Below are positions 16,570 to 26,005 of a stretch of 64,000 nucleotides of DNA, piece by piece. The notes below the pieces were generated by a model. The model was not told the origin of the DNA, did no database searches, and saw only the letters and a list, made by a program, of their open reading frames with translations. The position numbers and the translations under genes were made by a program. How positions within the stretch are numbered: the stretch's first letter is position 1; the number at the start of each line of letters is the position of its first letter. The stretch is taken from the NCBI GenBank assembly GCA_049437325.1, contig JBMTIM010000010.1, positions 1 through 64,000 on the forward strand, given 5' to 3'. The stretch is from UBA11606 sp049437325 (GTDB lineage Bacteria; Actinomycetota; Acidimicrobiia; Acidimicrobiales; Aldehydirespiratoraceae).

Positions 16570-17217
16570 ATGAGCTCGCTTTCTTCCTCCGACATCCGTT
16601 CCTTGGTCGTGGGCGCAGTCGAAACCGCAGCTGATGTCATCGGTGAAGCAGCCGTGGCCGACCGTTGGGATCACCCATCTGCGCTCGAAGGCATGACGGT
16701 CGGCGCACTGTGCGCCCACCTCGTACGCGCCGCGGGAGCAACGATCGCCTATCTCGACCGTACCCCCACCGACCGGCAACCCGACGACGAACTGCTCACC
16801 CCAGTCACCTACTTCCGCACTGCGCTCGAGGCCCCCATCCACGATCAGATCAAGGACGTCTCCGCCGACGAAGCGGCGATCGGGCAGCAGGCCATGGCGG
16901 CGAAGTGCCGCAAGCTGGCCGCCGATCTTGCCTCGAGGTTCGCCGCTGAGCCCGAAGATCGCCTCCTGATGGCTCTGGGTGGACGGACGCTCACCCTCGA
17001 CGACTTCTGCCGCACGCGACTGATCGAGGTGCTGCTCCACATCGACGATCTGGTCGCCAGCACGGGGACCGACCGGCCCGCACTGGATCCGCGTGGGCCG
17101 CTCGAGGTGATCGAGATCTGTGTCGGTATCGGCATCGACCGCCATGGCGTCTGGGGATTGCTGGAAGCACTCGCCCGCGCCGAACGCTCGGAAGGCACCG
17201 TCTTCCCGATCTTTTGA
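16570..17217 (+). CDS. Mycothiol-dependent maleylpyruvate isomerase-family protein
   Basis: A 215-residue helical-bundle protein with an N-terminal region of the DinB-like MDMPI type (WDHPSALEGMTVGALCAHLVR, with the conserved His as metal ligand) and a later R-x2-E-x3-H-x-DD element (TRLIEVLLHIDDL) that supplies another conserved His. Family members are cytosolic, metal-dependent and often mycothiol-linked transferases or isomerases. The gene is divergent from the Rieske gene, starts at ATG 16570 and converges with the amidase. Together with the partial gene at the left edge, it supports a mycothiol-using actinobacterial host. Substrate unknown. Confidence 0.75.
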   Translation: MSSLSSSDIRSLVVGAVETAADVIGEAAVADRWDHPSALEGMTVGALCAHLVRAAGATIAYLDRTPTDRQPDDELLTPVTYFRTALEAPIHDQIKDVSADEAAIGQQAMAAKCRKLAADLASRFAAEPEDRLLMALGGRTLTLDDFCRTRLIEVLLHIDDLVASTGTDRPALDPRGPLEVIEICVGIGIDRHGVWGLLEALARAERSEGTVFPIF

Positions 17218-17248
17218 TGCCGCGCCGTCGCTGCGACATGTTCGAGGT

Positions 17249-18670
17249 TCAGGTCGGCGGCATCTCCAGCGACCAGAGCCGGTCGGTGAGGATGCCATTG
17301 CGCTCCTGCACCGCGTCCATGGCATCGACGACGAGATCTTCGCGATACCGCCTGCCGACGATCTGCACGGCGGCCGGGCGGCCCTCGACAAGATCGACCC
17401 CGAACACACCGGCCGGTAGACCGAGATAGTTGGTACCACAGCTGTACATGGACGAGTCGAACAGGTCTTTCAGTTCCTCGAAGCTCTGGGCATCAGCATC
17501 CCAGTCGTAGAGCGGACGCAACAGGAATGGTGTGAGCAGGAGTGGGTACTCGTCGAGGAAAAGACTCCACTCACGGAGGTATCGACCTCGGTTCCCCAGG
17601 GACTGGAGGTACGCATCTCGGTCGAGAATCTCGCCGAGTTCGTAGTACCACTCGAAAATCTGTTGGATCGTCTCGCTGCCATGTGCCGTCACCGCCGGTC
17701 CGAGCGAAAGGCTCATCTCGGTCACGCCCGCCCGGAACCACTCGTTGGCCGGACCCACGATCGACGGTGGGTCGACATGCACCACGTGGTACCCGGCGTC
17801 GGCGAGCATTTCGGCGCTGCGCTCGACAAGGTCACCCATCGCTGGGTGCATGTCGTACCCATTGCTCTCGGTCGTCACAGCGACGGTGATCGGGCCGTCG
17901 AGCGGAGGACCGTCCCAGGGCAGTGGAATGTGGTTCGGGTCTCGCGCATCGGGGGCGATCATCACCGAGGTGGCGAGGCGGACGTCGGCCGCCGTGCGAG
18001 CGATGATGCCCTGACACGACATCGTGGCGGAGAGCAGAGGGCGTTCGGCGGTTGCCGTAGCGTTGAAGACCGGCACGCGGAAGCTGCTGGGCTTCACGGT
18101 CGTCGTGCCGTTGGCGAACGACGGAAAGCGAAGCGAGCCGCCAATGTCGTTGCCGTGATGCAGCGGGCCCATCCCTGCTGCACAGGCCGAACCAGCTCCC
18201 CCCGATGAGCCGCCAGGACTTGCGTCGTCGTCCCACGGGTTCCGCGTCCGACCGCGGAGCGGATTGTCGGTGGTGGCCCGCATCGAGAACTCCGGGGTGT
18301 TCGTTCGGCCGAAGATCACGGCACCGGCGCTGCGAAGGTTCGAAACAAGCGGGGCGTCCTCAGACGCCATGAGATCGGCAAGGGCTGGAACCCCATTCGG
18401 GTTGGGGGTGCCAGCTTGATCGACATTTTCCTTGATGGTGACGGGGACGCCGTGGAGCGGGCCCAGTGCCGCGCCGGCGGCGACGGCGGCGTCGGCCGCA
18501 GCCGCCTCGGCCCATGCCGCATCTCGACAGTCATAGGTGATTGCGTTGAGGTGGGGATTTCGTTCGTCGACCCGGGCCAAGACCGATTCCAGTGCCTCGG
18601 TTGCAGTGTGTTCTCGACGGCGAATGCCCGCTGCAAGTTCCACTGCTGTTCGCTGCCACAGTTCGGTCAT
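17249..18670 (-). CDS. Amidase (amidase signature family)
   Basis: A 473-residue amidase. The Ser-cisSer-Lys triad is visible: Lys in GVPVTIKENVDQAG (about 80), the cis-Ser in GGSSGGAGSA (about 155) and the nucleophile Ser in GNDIGGSLRFP (about 178). The family hydrolyses carboxamides in the cytosol; specificity (aryl, indoleacetamide, nicotinamide, nylon oligomers) cannot be read from sequence. It is the third gene of a minus-strand unit after the PhyH-like gene and a small ORF, 33 bases behind the latter, so the amide may arise in the same pathway. Confidence 0.93.
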   Translation of the reverse strand: MTELWQRTAVELAAGIRRREHTATEALESVLARVDERNPHLNAITYDCRDAAWAEAAAADAAVAAGAALGPLHGVPVTIKENVDQAGTPNPNGVPALADLMASEDAPLVSNLRSAGAVIFGRTNTPEFSMRATTDNPLRGRTRNPWDDDASPGGSSGGAGSACAAGMGPLHHGNDIGGSLRFPSFANGTTTVKPSSFRVPVFNATATAERPLLSATMSCQGIIARTAADVRLATSVMIAPDARDPNHIPLPWDGPPLDGPITVAVTTESNGYDMHPAMGDLVERSAEMLADAGYHVVHVDPPSIVGPANEWFRAGVTEMSLSLGPAVTAHGSETIQQIFEWYYELGEILDRDAYLQSLGNRGRYLREWSLFLDEYPLLLTPFLLRPLYDWDADAQSFEELKDLFDSSMYSCGTNYLGLPAGVFGVDLVEGRPAAVQIVGRRYREDLVVDAMDAVQERNGILTDRLWSLEMPPT

Positions 18671-18703
18671 CTCGACTCCTTCTCGAACAGGACGAACGTA
18701 GCC

Positions 18704-18973
18704 TCAGACCTCGACCCTGCGCTCGAAGACGAATTCGTGCTCGAGGTACGAATTCGTGTGCTCGAAGCCGGGGGGCGGGGCGATGAGCTGCGCGCTGTGC
18801 AACAGAAACCAACCATCTCGAAGGGCTTCGGTGCCCGTCTCGTAGGGCGGGTCGCCATCACGGAGATCAGGCCCAAGACCAGCGGCGCCATCGTGGAATG
18901 CCCACGCAACCACCGTCGAGTCGAGCGATGAACCGCTCCCCCACAGGTAGAGAACTTGCTGACGCACCTTCAC
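18704..18973 (-). CDS. Small conserved-looking hypothetical (89 aa)
   Basis: An 89-residue soluble protein without a motif I recognise. It contains a compact aromatic-rich central part (VVAWAFHDG; DPPYETGTEALRDGWFLLHSA) and ends in alternating strand-like residues (YLEHEFVFERRVEV). GTG 18973 overlaps the PhyH-like gene stop by four bases (GTGA), which both supports the start and argues that it is translated, coupled to that gene. Its tight insertion between two enzyme genes suggests an accessory role. Function unknown. Confidence 0.6.
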   Translation of the reverse strand: MKVRQQVLYLWGSGSSLDSTVVAWAFHDGAAGLGPDLRDGDPPYETGTEALRDGWFLLHSAQLIAPPPGFEHTNSYLEHEFVFERRVEV

Positions 18974-19854
18974 GAGACCAACCCGTCACGCGCCGCCATA
19001 CGAGTGAGGTAATGGTCGACATCGTAGGTGTCGTCGCCGGTGAGGTAGCGCCACAGCAATGCCCGCTGGATCTGTTCGTTGCGCGATTCCGTCGTGCCGT
19101 GCCATGGGTGATTCGTCCGAAAGACCTGTGCGACGCTGTCGGACCGCATCGTGGCGAACTGGTGATCGGAGGGGTCGTTGTGCAGTTCGTCGAGATCGAC
19201 GGTGTTCCACAGTCGAACCTGTGGGACCGTCGGGTTGAGACGGGTCTTGTGCATCAACCGATCGTCCGCACCCGAGTTCGGTTGCCCGGCGTGCCACAGG
19301 CCGTGATGGAACACCAGGACGGTCCCCGCAGGCCCGGAGAACTGCTGCTCGCCTTTGATGTGTTGGTAGCGGTCGAGTGATGGCCGGACCCGATGAAGAT
19401 GACTTCCGGGCACGAAGCGAGTTCCCCCCTCACCGGGAGCGACATCGCGCAGAAACCAGAACAGTTGGATGTCGAAGCTCGGGGCGGCGGTGTCGGTGAT
19501 CGCATCGGTGTGGAGCGGCTGGGTGTAGGTCGATCCGGCCGGGACACGATGGGTCCAGTCATGATCGAATGTCGGGTCGGGTCCAACAAGTGATTCGATC
19601 ATTCCGTGGATCACCGGAAGCCGCAGACAGTCGCCGATTGCCGACGGGGCCGGATAGCACGCCGAGAGAGGCGTTCCCGTTCTTGGCGGCCTCACCCCGT
19701 CGGGGCTGAGCCGTTCTCGGTGCAGGCGCTCGATCTCACCGACCGCTCGCCGATTGATCTCGGCCGGGACGATCGCATCGAATCGCAGGAACCCGTTGGT
19801 CACGAACTCGGCCATCTGCCGAGTGGTCAGCCGGTAGTCGATTGGCTCTGACAT
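18970..19854 (-). CDS. Phytanoyl-CoA dioxygenase-family (PhyH) protein
   Basis: A 294-residue Fe(II)/2-oxoglutarate-type double-stranded beta-helix protein. The iron facial triad is probably His/Asp in PLHTDAI and the distal His in FHHGLWHAG, with an Arg further on (KTRLNPTVPQVR) able to bind 2-oxoglutarate. The family hydroxylates carbon next to CoA esters or small metabolites, and includes halogenation and dealkylation enzymes. The frame is open upstream, but ATG 19854 gives MSEPIDYRLTTRQMAEFVTNGF, the standard N-terminal helix. First gene of the unit with the 89-residue ORF and the amidase. Confidence 0.85.
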   Translation of the reverse strand: MSEPIDYRLTTRQMAEFVTNGFLRFDAIVPAEINRRAVGEIERLHRERLSPDGVRPPRTGTPLSACYPAPSAIGDCLRLPVIHGMIESLVGPDPTFDHDWTHRVPAGSTYTQPLHTDAITDTAAPSFDIQLFWFLRDVAPGEGGTRFVPGSHLHRVRPSLDRYQHIKGEQQFSGPAGTVLVFHHGLWHAGQPNSGADDRLMHKTRLNPTVPQVRLWNTVDLDELHNDPSDHQFATMRSDSVAQVFRTNHPWHGTTESRNEQIQRALLWRYLTGDDTYDVDHYLTRMAARDGLVS

Positions 19855-20021
19855 GAAGAACCTTGTAGCGGATTCTCTTCGCCACAGCGAACCGGTGACC
19901 GACCGGTCGCGGGATCCGGTCGTTGGACGTTGCCGAGCCCAGCCGTTCACCGGCACACTCCCCTACACGTGGCCGCGAGACGCTGCGCAGCTGCCCGCAC
20001 CACGTGACGACGCCCTTTCCC

Positions 20022-21653
20022 CTACGGATTCGGCCTCACCGGGAACGGCTCGCGGCGCGCTTCGAAGACGAACCCATCGAACCCGGTCTCCGCAATCTCG
20101 GTGAGGCGATTGAAGTACATCGAACCGCCGAGGTGACCGAGGAACTGCCGGGGTTTGCCCGGAATGTTTGCGCCCAGGTACCAGGAATCGGTCCGCGGGT
20201 AGAGGGTGCGATGTGCGATGCCTTGGATCTCGGCATCCCACGACGCCTCCGCTTCGACAGTCGGTTCGACAGCCCCCAGCTCCTCGGATTCGAGGTGGCG
20301 AATGCATGCGTCGATCCACTTGGTCTGGAGCTCGGCACCAAGGGGCATCGTGAAGAAGACCCCGGGTGAACCAGGACCATGAATCATGAAAAGGTTCGGA
20401 AAGCCGGCCACGGTCATGCCGAGGTTTGTGTCGAACCGCTCCGCCCACTTCTCTCGCAGCGATACGCCTCGGCGTCCCTTCGGGTTGAGTTGCAACATCG
20501 ATCCACTCACTGCGTCGAAGCCGGTGGCGAGAACGAGCATGTCGATCGGGTGCTCGGCCTCGGTGGTGTGCGCCGCCGTGGTGCTGAACCGCTCGATGGG
20601 ATCGGTCCGGAGGTCGACCAGCGTCACGTTCTTGCGGTTGTAGGTCTCGAAATAGCCGTTGTCGAGGATGAGACGCTTGGTTCCGAACGGATAGCTCGGC
20701 ATGAGTTTGGCCGCAGTGTCGGGATCGTCGACGATGCTTCGGATCTTGCCCCGCACGAATGCGCCGATCTCGTCGTTGAGCGCCTCATCGGTGTACACCC
20801 CTCGAAAGCTGTTGATCGCAAGATGCATGCCGCCGCGTTGCCACATCTCCTCGTAACGGGCCGCTCGCTCCTCGGGGGAGTGATCACTCGCCTGCAGCTT
20901 CGTCGTCGGGAACGGCCAGCCGCCTCGGTGACGCATCGAACCGCGAAGCTCGTCCCAGTTGGCCCGATACTCGGCCAGATCTTCCGCTGCGAGTGGCCGG
21001 TTGCGAGCCGGGAGCGAATACTGCGGGGTTCGCTGAAAGACGGTCACATGCTCGGCCGATACGGCGATCTGCGGGATGGCCTGGACCCCCGACGAACCGG
21101 TGCCGATCACGCCGACACGTCGACCCTCGAACGAGACCGGTTCGTGAGGCCATCGACCGGTATGAAAGATGTCTCCGCCGAACTCGTCGATCCCTGGATA
21201 GTCGGGCATATTCGCCACGAACAGCGCGCCAACCGCACAGATCAGAAAGCGAGCCGTCGCCTCCGTCCCCTGGTCGGTTTCGATCGTCCAGTGCTGGGTC
21301 TGTTCGTCGTAGTGCGCGTCGGTGACAACGGTGTCGAACGTGATGTCTCGTCGAAGGTCGAGCCGATCGGCGACGAACTCGACGTAACGCAGCACGTCGG
21401 CCTGGCTGCTCTGGGTCTCGGGCCAGACCCACTCGTCGACGAGGTCTTGACTGAACGTGTACGCGTAGAACGGACTACTCGGCGCGTCGACCCGTGCCCC
21501 CGGATAGCGGTTGTACCACCACGTGCCTCCGACATCGCTCGCCCCGTCGAAGCCATGAACGGCGAGTCCCATCTGATCGCGCAGGTGGTGCAACGCGTAG
21601 AGACCACCGAAGCCCGCACCGATGACGATGGCGTCGTAGGTCGTGTCGGACAC
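20022..21653 (-). CDS. Flavin-containing Baeyer-Villiger-type monooxygenase
   Basis: A 543-residue class B flavoprotein. FAD motif IGAGFGGLYALHHL lies at the N-terminus, and the NADPH motif VGVIGTGSSGVQAIP lies mid-protein. Between them FGGDIFHTGRWP fits the type I Baeyer-Villiger fingerprint F-x-G-x3-H-x3-W-P. Such enzymes insert oxygen into ketones (cyclohexanone, steroid or acetone type) using NADPH and O2. The frame is open far upstream, but GTG 21653 (MSDTTYDAIVIGAG) is the natural start and leaves 36 bases to the divergent aminotransferase gene. Substrate unknown. Confidence 0.9.
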   Translation of the reverse strand: MSDTTYDAIVIGAGFGGLYALHHLRDQMGLAVHGFDGASDVGGTWWYNRYPGARVDAPSSPFYAYTFSQDLVDEWVWPETQSSQADVLRYVEFVADRLDLRRDITFDTVVTDAHYDEQTQHWTIETDQGTEATARFLICAVGALFVANMPDYPGIDEFGGDIFHTGRWPHEPVSFEGRRVGVIGTGSSGVQAIPQIAVSAEHVTVFQRTPQYSLPARNRPLAAEDLAEYRANWDELRGSMRHRGGWPFPTTKLQASDHSPEERAARYEEMWQRGGMHLAINSFRGVYTDEALNDEIGAFVRGKIRSIVDDPDTAAKLMPSYPFGTKRLILDNGYFETYNRKNVTLVDLRTDPIERFSTTAAHTTEAEHPIDMLVLATGFDAVSGSMLQLNPKGRRGVSLREKWAERFDTNLGMTVAGFPNLFMIHGPGSPGVFFTMPLGAELQTKWIDACIRHLESEELGAVEPTVEAEASWDAEIQGIAHRTLYPRTDSWYLGANIPGKPRQFLGHLGGSMYFNRLTEIAETGFDGFVFEARREPFPVRPNP

Positions 21654-21689
21654 AGGGCGCAACGTAACGCGCTGCGGTACGTTCCGGGA

Positions 21690-22994
21690 ATGCCGACCAT
21701 GGAACCTGCCGCACAACTCGGTTCCCGACGGAACCGAGCGCTCGGAACAGGCATGCCACTGTTCTACCGGGAGCCGCTGCACCTCGTCCGAGGCGATGGT
21801 GTGGAGCTCTTCGATCCCCACGGCCGACGGTACGTCGACATGTACAACAACGTGCCGTGCGTGGGCCACGCCAACCCCCGAGTCGCAGAGGCGATGCGAG
21901 CGCAGCAGTCCACGCTGAACACGCACAGCCGCTACCTCCACGAGTCGATCATCGAGCTGGCGGAGCGCCTGACCGATCTGCACACGACGCCGGGAATGGA
22001 GAGCGTCAGCTTCTCCTGTTCCGGAACCGAAGCAGTCGACGTTGCGATGCAGATGGCGCGGACAGCGACAGGGAACCGTGGATTCATCTCCACCGACGGC
22101 ACCTACCACGGCAACATCGGTGATGTGGGTGGGCTCGGACTGGCCGCCCGCATGCCCGAGGCATTCCCGACGATCCGAACGATCCCGTTCCCGCAGACAC
22201 TTCGTCCGATCGAGCCCGGGCTCGGCGACGCCGAACTCACCGAGGCCTACCTCGCTCGACTCGACGTAGCCATCGAGTCCCTGAAGACCGCAGGGCACGG
22301 TGTTGCTGCGCTGGTGCTCTGTTCGATCCAGGCGAACGAGGGCCTGCCCGACATCCCGTCTGACTTCATGGCTCGTGCATCGGCGATGGTGAAGATGAAC
22401 GGGGGTCTGGTGATCGCCGACGAGGTGCAGGCCGGCTACGGACGGCCCGGCCGCTGGTGGGGATACGAGGTATCCGGACTCCGGCCCGACATCGTGGTCA
22501 CCGGCAAGCCAATGGGCAACGGGCTGCCGCTGTCGGCCACGACGTCGAGCCACGAGATCGTCTCGGGGTGGCGAGCGAAGGCCGGCTACTTCAACACCTT
22601 TGCATCGAGCCCGCTGCAAGCAGCGGTGGGTCTGGCCGTTCTCGACGAAATCGAGGAACGTCAACTTGTCGAAAACGCCGCTCGGGTCGGTGCACGACTG
22701 CACGCCGAGCTCACAGCCCGCCTCGACCCGGACCATCATCCGTGGATGGCCGAGATCCGAGGCGTCGGACTCTTCCTTGCGATCGAAGTCGTCGAGGCGC
22801 ACGACACCCTTGCGCCAGACGCCGAACGGGCGGTCGAGGTGGTGAACCGCCTCAAGGATGCCGGCTTCTTGACCTCCAACGCCGGGGCTCACCGCAACGT
22901 GGTGAAGATCCGACCACCGCTGGTCTTCTCCGATGCCAATGCCGACGAGTTCTTGACGGCATTCGATCGCATGCTCCTCGAACTCGATGGCTGA
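21690..22994 (+). CDS. Class III PLP-dependent aminotransferase (phospho-lyase-like)
   Basis: A 434-residue fold-type I PLP enzyme: substrate loop DMYNNVPCVGHANP, phosphate-binding SCSGTEAVDVAMQMAR, PLP-ring Asp in IADEVQAGYGRPG and the Schiff-base Lys in VVTGKPMGNG. Proteins with this pattern include alanine-glyoxylate aminotransferase 2-like enzymes and ethanolamine-phosphate phospho-lyase. Its stop overlaps by eight bases with a gene for an APH-type kinase; such kinases are also found fused to these aminotransferases, which favours a kinase then phospho-lyase pathway on an amino alcohol (inferred). ATG 21690 is used; ATG 21699 is equally possible. Confidence 0.85.
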   Translation: MPTMEPAAQLGSRRNRALGTGMPLFYREPLHLVRGDGVELFDPHGRRYVDMYNNVPCVGHANPRVAEAMRAQQSTLNTHSRYLHESIIELAERLTDLHTTPGMESVSFSCSGTEAVDVAMQMARTATGNRGFISTDGTYHGNIGDVGGLGLAARMPEAFPTIRTIPFPQTLRPIEPGLGDAELTEAYLARLDVAIESLKTAGHGVAALVLCSIQANEGLPDIPSDFMARASAMVKMNGGLVIADEVQAGYGRPGRWWGYEVSGLRPDIVVTGKPMGNGLPLSATTSSHEIVSGWRAKAGYFNTFASSPLQAAVGLAVLDEIEERQLVENAARVGARLHAELTARLDPDHHPWMAEIRGVGLFLAIEVVEAHDTLAPDAERAVEVVNRLKDAGFLTSNAGAHRNVVKIRPPLVFSDANADEFLTAFDRMLLELDG

Positions 22995-23982
22995 CCCCGA
23001 CCTTCTTCGCGCTGCAGCCGAACGGGCCTGCGCCCGGTTCGACGTCGACGATCACCATGTCGAGTTGGTGGCTGTCGGGGAGAACGTCACCTATTGCGCC
23101 CGACGAGACGAATCGGCGTACGTCCTTCGCCTGCACCGGCCGGGCTACCACACCCTCGCAGAGCTCGACTCCGAGCGGCTCTGGCTCGAAGCGCTTCGCG
23201 CTGCCGATATCAGCGTGCCCGAGCCGGTCTGCGCGCCAGACGGCCGTTATTTCATCCCTGTCGAGGTGACATCGGACGACGAGCGCTTTGCCGGCCTGAC
23301 CCGCTGGCGAGACGGTGCCGTTGTCGCCGATCTCCAACAATCAACCGACCTCACTGCTGAGGTGACCGACGAGTTCGCCCAACTCGGCACGCTGATGGCA
23401 CAGATGCACACCCAAGCCGTTGCCTGGGACCCCCCCGCCCACTTCACCCGTCAACGACTCGACGCCGACGGACTCGTCGGTGAGGCTCCGTTCTGGGGCC
23501 GCTTCTGGGAGGCTGAGGACCTCTCCGCGTCGCAGGCGGATGCGCTCGAAACGGCTCGTCTCGTCGCGCTCGACCGACTTCGACGCTACGGCGAACCGGT
23601 CGACCGGTTCAGCGTGATTCATGCTGATCTACACCTCGGCAATCTCCTCGTCGACTCCACCGGTGCACTGAGCGTGATCGATTTCGACGACGCCGGGTAC
23701 GGGTGGCACCAATACGACATGGCGGTTGCGCTCTTGCACATGCAGGACGCACCCGACGCTGGATCGGCCCGATCCGCGTTCTTCGAGGCCTACCGCGCGG
23801 TTCGTCCGATCAGTGACGACGAGCTCACCTGGGTGTCGTTCTTCGAGACGGTGCGATTGATGATGCTGATCGGGTGGAAGGCGCAGCGTCCCGAGGTGGT
23901 GTGGCCAGCGGGCCGATTCGACGACGTGGTCGACGAAGCCCTCGCTCGGGTCGGTGACCTCGACCAGCCCACCATTGGATGA
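22987..23982 (+). CDS. APH/choline-kinase-family phosphotransferase
   Basis: A 331-residue kinase-like protein. The catalytic loop is VIHADLHLGNLLV (His-Asp-x4-Asn) followed by the metal-binding VIDFDDAG, as in aminoglycoside phosphotransferase and choline/homoserine kinases; the N-lobe begins with YCARRDESAYVLRLHR, the Lys/Arg-bearing strand. ATG 22987 overlaps the upstream aminotransferase by eight bases, so the two are coupled. Likely role: phosphorylating a small amino or hydroxy compound for the partner enzyme, ethanolamine-like substrates being the best-known precedent; this is an inference. Confidence 0.85.
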   Translation: MADPDLLRAAAERACARFDVDDHHVELVAVGENVTYCARRDESAYVLRLHRPGYHTLAELDSERLWLEALRAADISVPEPVCAPDGRYFIPVEVTSDDERFAGLTRWRDGAVVADLQQSTDLTAEVTDEFAQLGTLMAQMHTQAVAWDPPAHFTRQRLDADGLVGEAPFWGRFWEAEDLSASQADALETARLVALDRLRRYGEPVDRFSVIHADLHLGNLLVDSTGALSVIDFDDAGYGWHQYDMAVALLHMQDAPDAGSARSAFFEAYRAVRPISDDELTWVSFFETVRLMMLIGWKAQRPEVVWPAGRFDDVVDEALARVGDLDQPTIG

Positions 23983-23984
23983 GC

Positions 23985-24785
23985 TCAGATGTTGTCGAAG
24001 ACGCCACCTCGGCCTTTCCCGGAACTGAACCGACGAGCCCCTTCGCGACTCTCGCCTGATCGGAGGGTGGTGTCACCGAGTAGCCCTTCGTTGTGCATCG
24101 CAGCCTCGAAGTCGAGGTCCCACTGCTCGATGGCTGATCGTCGATCGGTACGCAGGCACGACTGCGGAAACTGCGCGATCTGTTGAGCCAACTCGACAGC
24201 GGCCTCGAGCGATGTACCGGCCGGGACCACACGGTTGGCGAGCCCCATCTGTTTCGCCTCGTCGGCATCGACGGCGCGGCCGGTCAAGATCATGTCCATC
24301 GCATGGGAATGTCCGATCAACCGCGGCAGCCGCACGGTTCCGCCGTCGATCAGGGGCACGCCCCAACGACGGCAATAGACACCGAACGTTGCGTCTTGGT
24401 CCACAACGCGCATGTCACACCAGAGCGCCAACTCGAGACCACCGGCGACGGCGTACCCCGAGACGGCAGCGATGACTGGCTTCCTGAGGCGCAGGTACGA
24501 CGGCCCCATCGGTGCCCGTGACTCGTGGCGATCGATCGGGGGTGCCGGAGGTGGGGTCGGTTCGAAGGTTCCATCACCGACGGCCTTGAGGTCAGCCCCG
24601 GCACAGAACGTTCCGCCGGCACCGGTGAGCACTGCGATCTTCAACGAGTCATCGCTGTCGAAGTCGACGAAGGTCTGCCCAAGCTTGCGAGCCGTGGGCG
24701 AGTCGACTGCATTCCGAGCTTGCGGGCGGTTGATGGTGACGACGAGGATCTCGCCTCGCCGTTCCGTCACGACGGTGTCGGTCAT
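23985..24785 (-). CDS. Enoyl-CoA hydratase/isomerase (crotonase family)
   Basis: A 266-residue crotonase. The oxyanion-hole segments are FCAGADLKAVGDG (first) and AAVSGYAVAGGLELALWCDM (second), and the family N-terminal INRPQARNAVDSP is present. Crotonases hydrate or isomerise acyl-CoA thioesters in beta-oxidation or aromatic and terpenoid breakdown. The catalytic Glu expected in the next helix (G-x2-P/L-x-D/E) appears here as VPLIDGG, with Asp in place of the usual Glu or Pro-Glu, so the exact activity is uncertain. It converges with the kinase gene at 23982 (two bases apart) and is divergent from the kinase at 24887. Confidence 0.88.
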   Translation of the reverse strand: MTDTVVTERRGEILVVTINRPQARNAVDSPTARKLGQTFVDFDSDDSLKIAVLTGAGGTFCAGADLKAVGDGTFEPTPPPAPPIDRHESRAPMGPSYLRLRKPVIAAVSGYAVAGGLELALWCDMRVVDQDATFGVYCRRWGVPLIDGGTVRLPRLIGHSHAMDMILTGRAVDADEAKQMGLANRVVPAGTSLEAAVELAQQIAQFPQSCLRTDRRSAIEQWDLDFEAAMHNEGLLGDTTLRSGESREGARRFSSGKGRGGVFDNI

Positions 24786-24886
24786 GACCCCTCTCTAGCC
24801 GAGACGAGGCCCGATGCTCGAACCCTTCACTGGCGAAGATGGTTGTCGCTTGACAGTTCTGCCGAGATTCGATCGAGTGAACCGTC

Positions 24887-25999
24887 GTGACGACACCGGA
24901 AAACACGATCGACCCATTCGAGGCCGAGGCACCACCCGAACTTGGTGTGGTTCGCGCCGGTGAAGACCTCGATTGGACAAGGATCGAGGCCTACCTCCGC
25001 GCTGAACTTCCTGAGGATCTCGACACCGACGGCGAGTTTTCGGTCCTTCAGTTTCCCAACGGCTCGGCCAACCTCACCTACCTGATCCGGTTCGGTGACA
25101 CCGAGGTGGTCTTGCGGCGCCCTCCCCATGGCGCGCTGGCTCCGGGAGCCCACGACATGGGCCGGGAATACACCGTGCTCTCGAAGCTCTGGCACGTCTT
25201 CGAGCGGGCCCCTCGGGCGTACCTGTTTTGCGACGACCACACGGTTGCGGGTGCGGACTTCTTCGTGATGGAGCGACGTCGTGGCGAGGTGATCCGAGGG
25301 GTGGTTCCCGAATCGATGCGCAGCCAACCCGACGTTGGTCGTCGGATCGGCTACGCACTCGTCGATGCCATCGCCGAGTTCCATCTCCTCGACCCCGCCT
25401 CTGTCGGCCTCGGCGACCTCGGTCGACCCCATGGTTTCGTGGAACGCCAGGTCGTTGGTTGGAAGAAACGGTGGGATTTGGTGGCCGACGAGCGCTACGA
25501 CATCGGCATGTGCGAGATCCACGCCCGTCTCGAACGCTCGATGCCGGCACCGCAACGAGTGAGCTTCGTGCACAACGATCTGAAGCTCGACAACTGCATG
25601 TTCGCCGCCGGTCAGCCAGATGTGTTGACCTCGTTCTTCGATTGGGACATGACCACGCTCGGTGATCCCCTGGTCGATCTCGGAACCCTTCTCAACTACT
25701 GGCCCGAAGCCGACGACGGTCCGGAATCACCCCGGCTCAGCCACGATGGGATGCAACGGATGGGCCTACCGACTCGAACCGAGATCGCACGGCGGTACGG
25801 CGAGCGGAGCGGCCTCGATGTCTCGGCCACCGGTTGGTACGACGCGTTCGCCCAGTGGAAAACCGCCACCGTCATTCAGCAACTCCACCACCGCTGGCTG
25901 GTCGGAGCATCGAGCGATCCTCGAATGGAGTTCATCGCGGCTCGACTACCTCGTCTTGTCGAGAGCGCAACCGCAACACTCGACGATCTCGGCCTGTAA
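24887..25999 (+). CDS. APH-family phosphotransferase (ACAD10/11-like kinase domain)
   Basis: A 370-residue protein kinase-like phosphotransferase. The N-lobe shows FPNGSANLTYLIRFGDTEVV and RRPP, and the catalytic loop is FVHNDLKLDNCMF with metal-binding SFFDWDMTTLGDP. The spacing and the G-x2-P-H-G-A-L-A-P-G-A-H-D-M segment match the kinase part of ACAD10/11, which phosphorylates 4-hydroxyacyl-CoA so that it can be routed into beta-oxidation. With a divergent enoyl-CoA hydratase next door, a role in hydroxy-fatty acid catabolism is plausible. GTG 24887 is the start, 101 bases from the hydratase gene. Confidence 0.85.
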   Translation: MTTPENTIDPFEAEAPPELGVVRAGEDLDWTRIEAYLRAELPEDLDTDGEFSVLQFPNGSANLTYLIRFGDTEVVLRRPPHGALAPGAHDMGREYTVLSKLWHVFERAPRAYLFCDDHTVAGADFFVMERRRGEVIRGVVPESMRSQPDVGRRIGYALVDAIAEFHLLDPASVGLGDLGRPHGFVERQVVGWKKRWDLVADERYDIGMCEIHARLERSMPAPQRVSFVHNDLKLDNCMFAAGQPDVLTSFFDWDMTTLGDPLVDLGTLLNYWPEADDGPESPRLSHDGMQRMGLPTRTEIARRYGERSGLDVSATGWYDAFAQWKTATVIQQLHHRWLVGASSDPRMEFIAARLPRLVESATATLDDLGL

Positions 26000-26005
26000 C
26001 CCTCG

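Noticed and set aside
20379..21660. Long plus-strand open frame opposite the Baeyer-Villiger-type gene
   Set aside because: It runs into the aminotransferase frame only because high-GC antisense frames stay open; its translation lacks any domain, while the minus strand encodes a complete flavoprotein.
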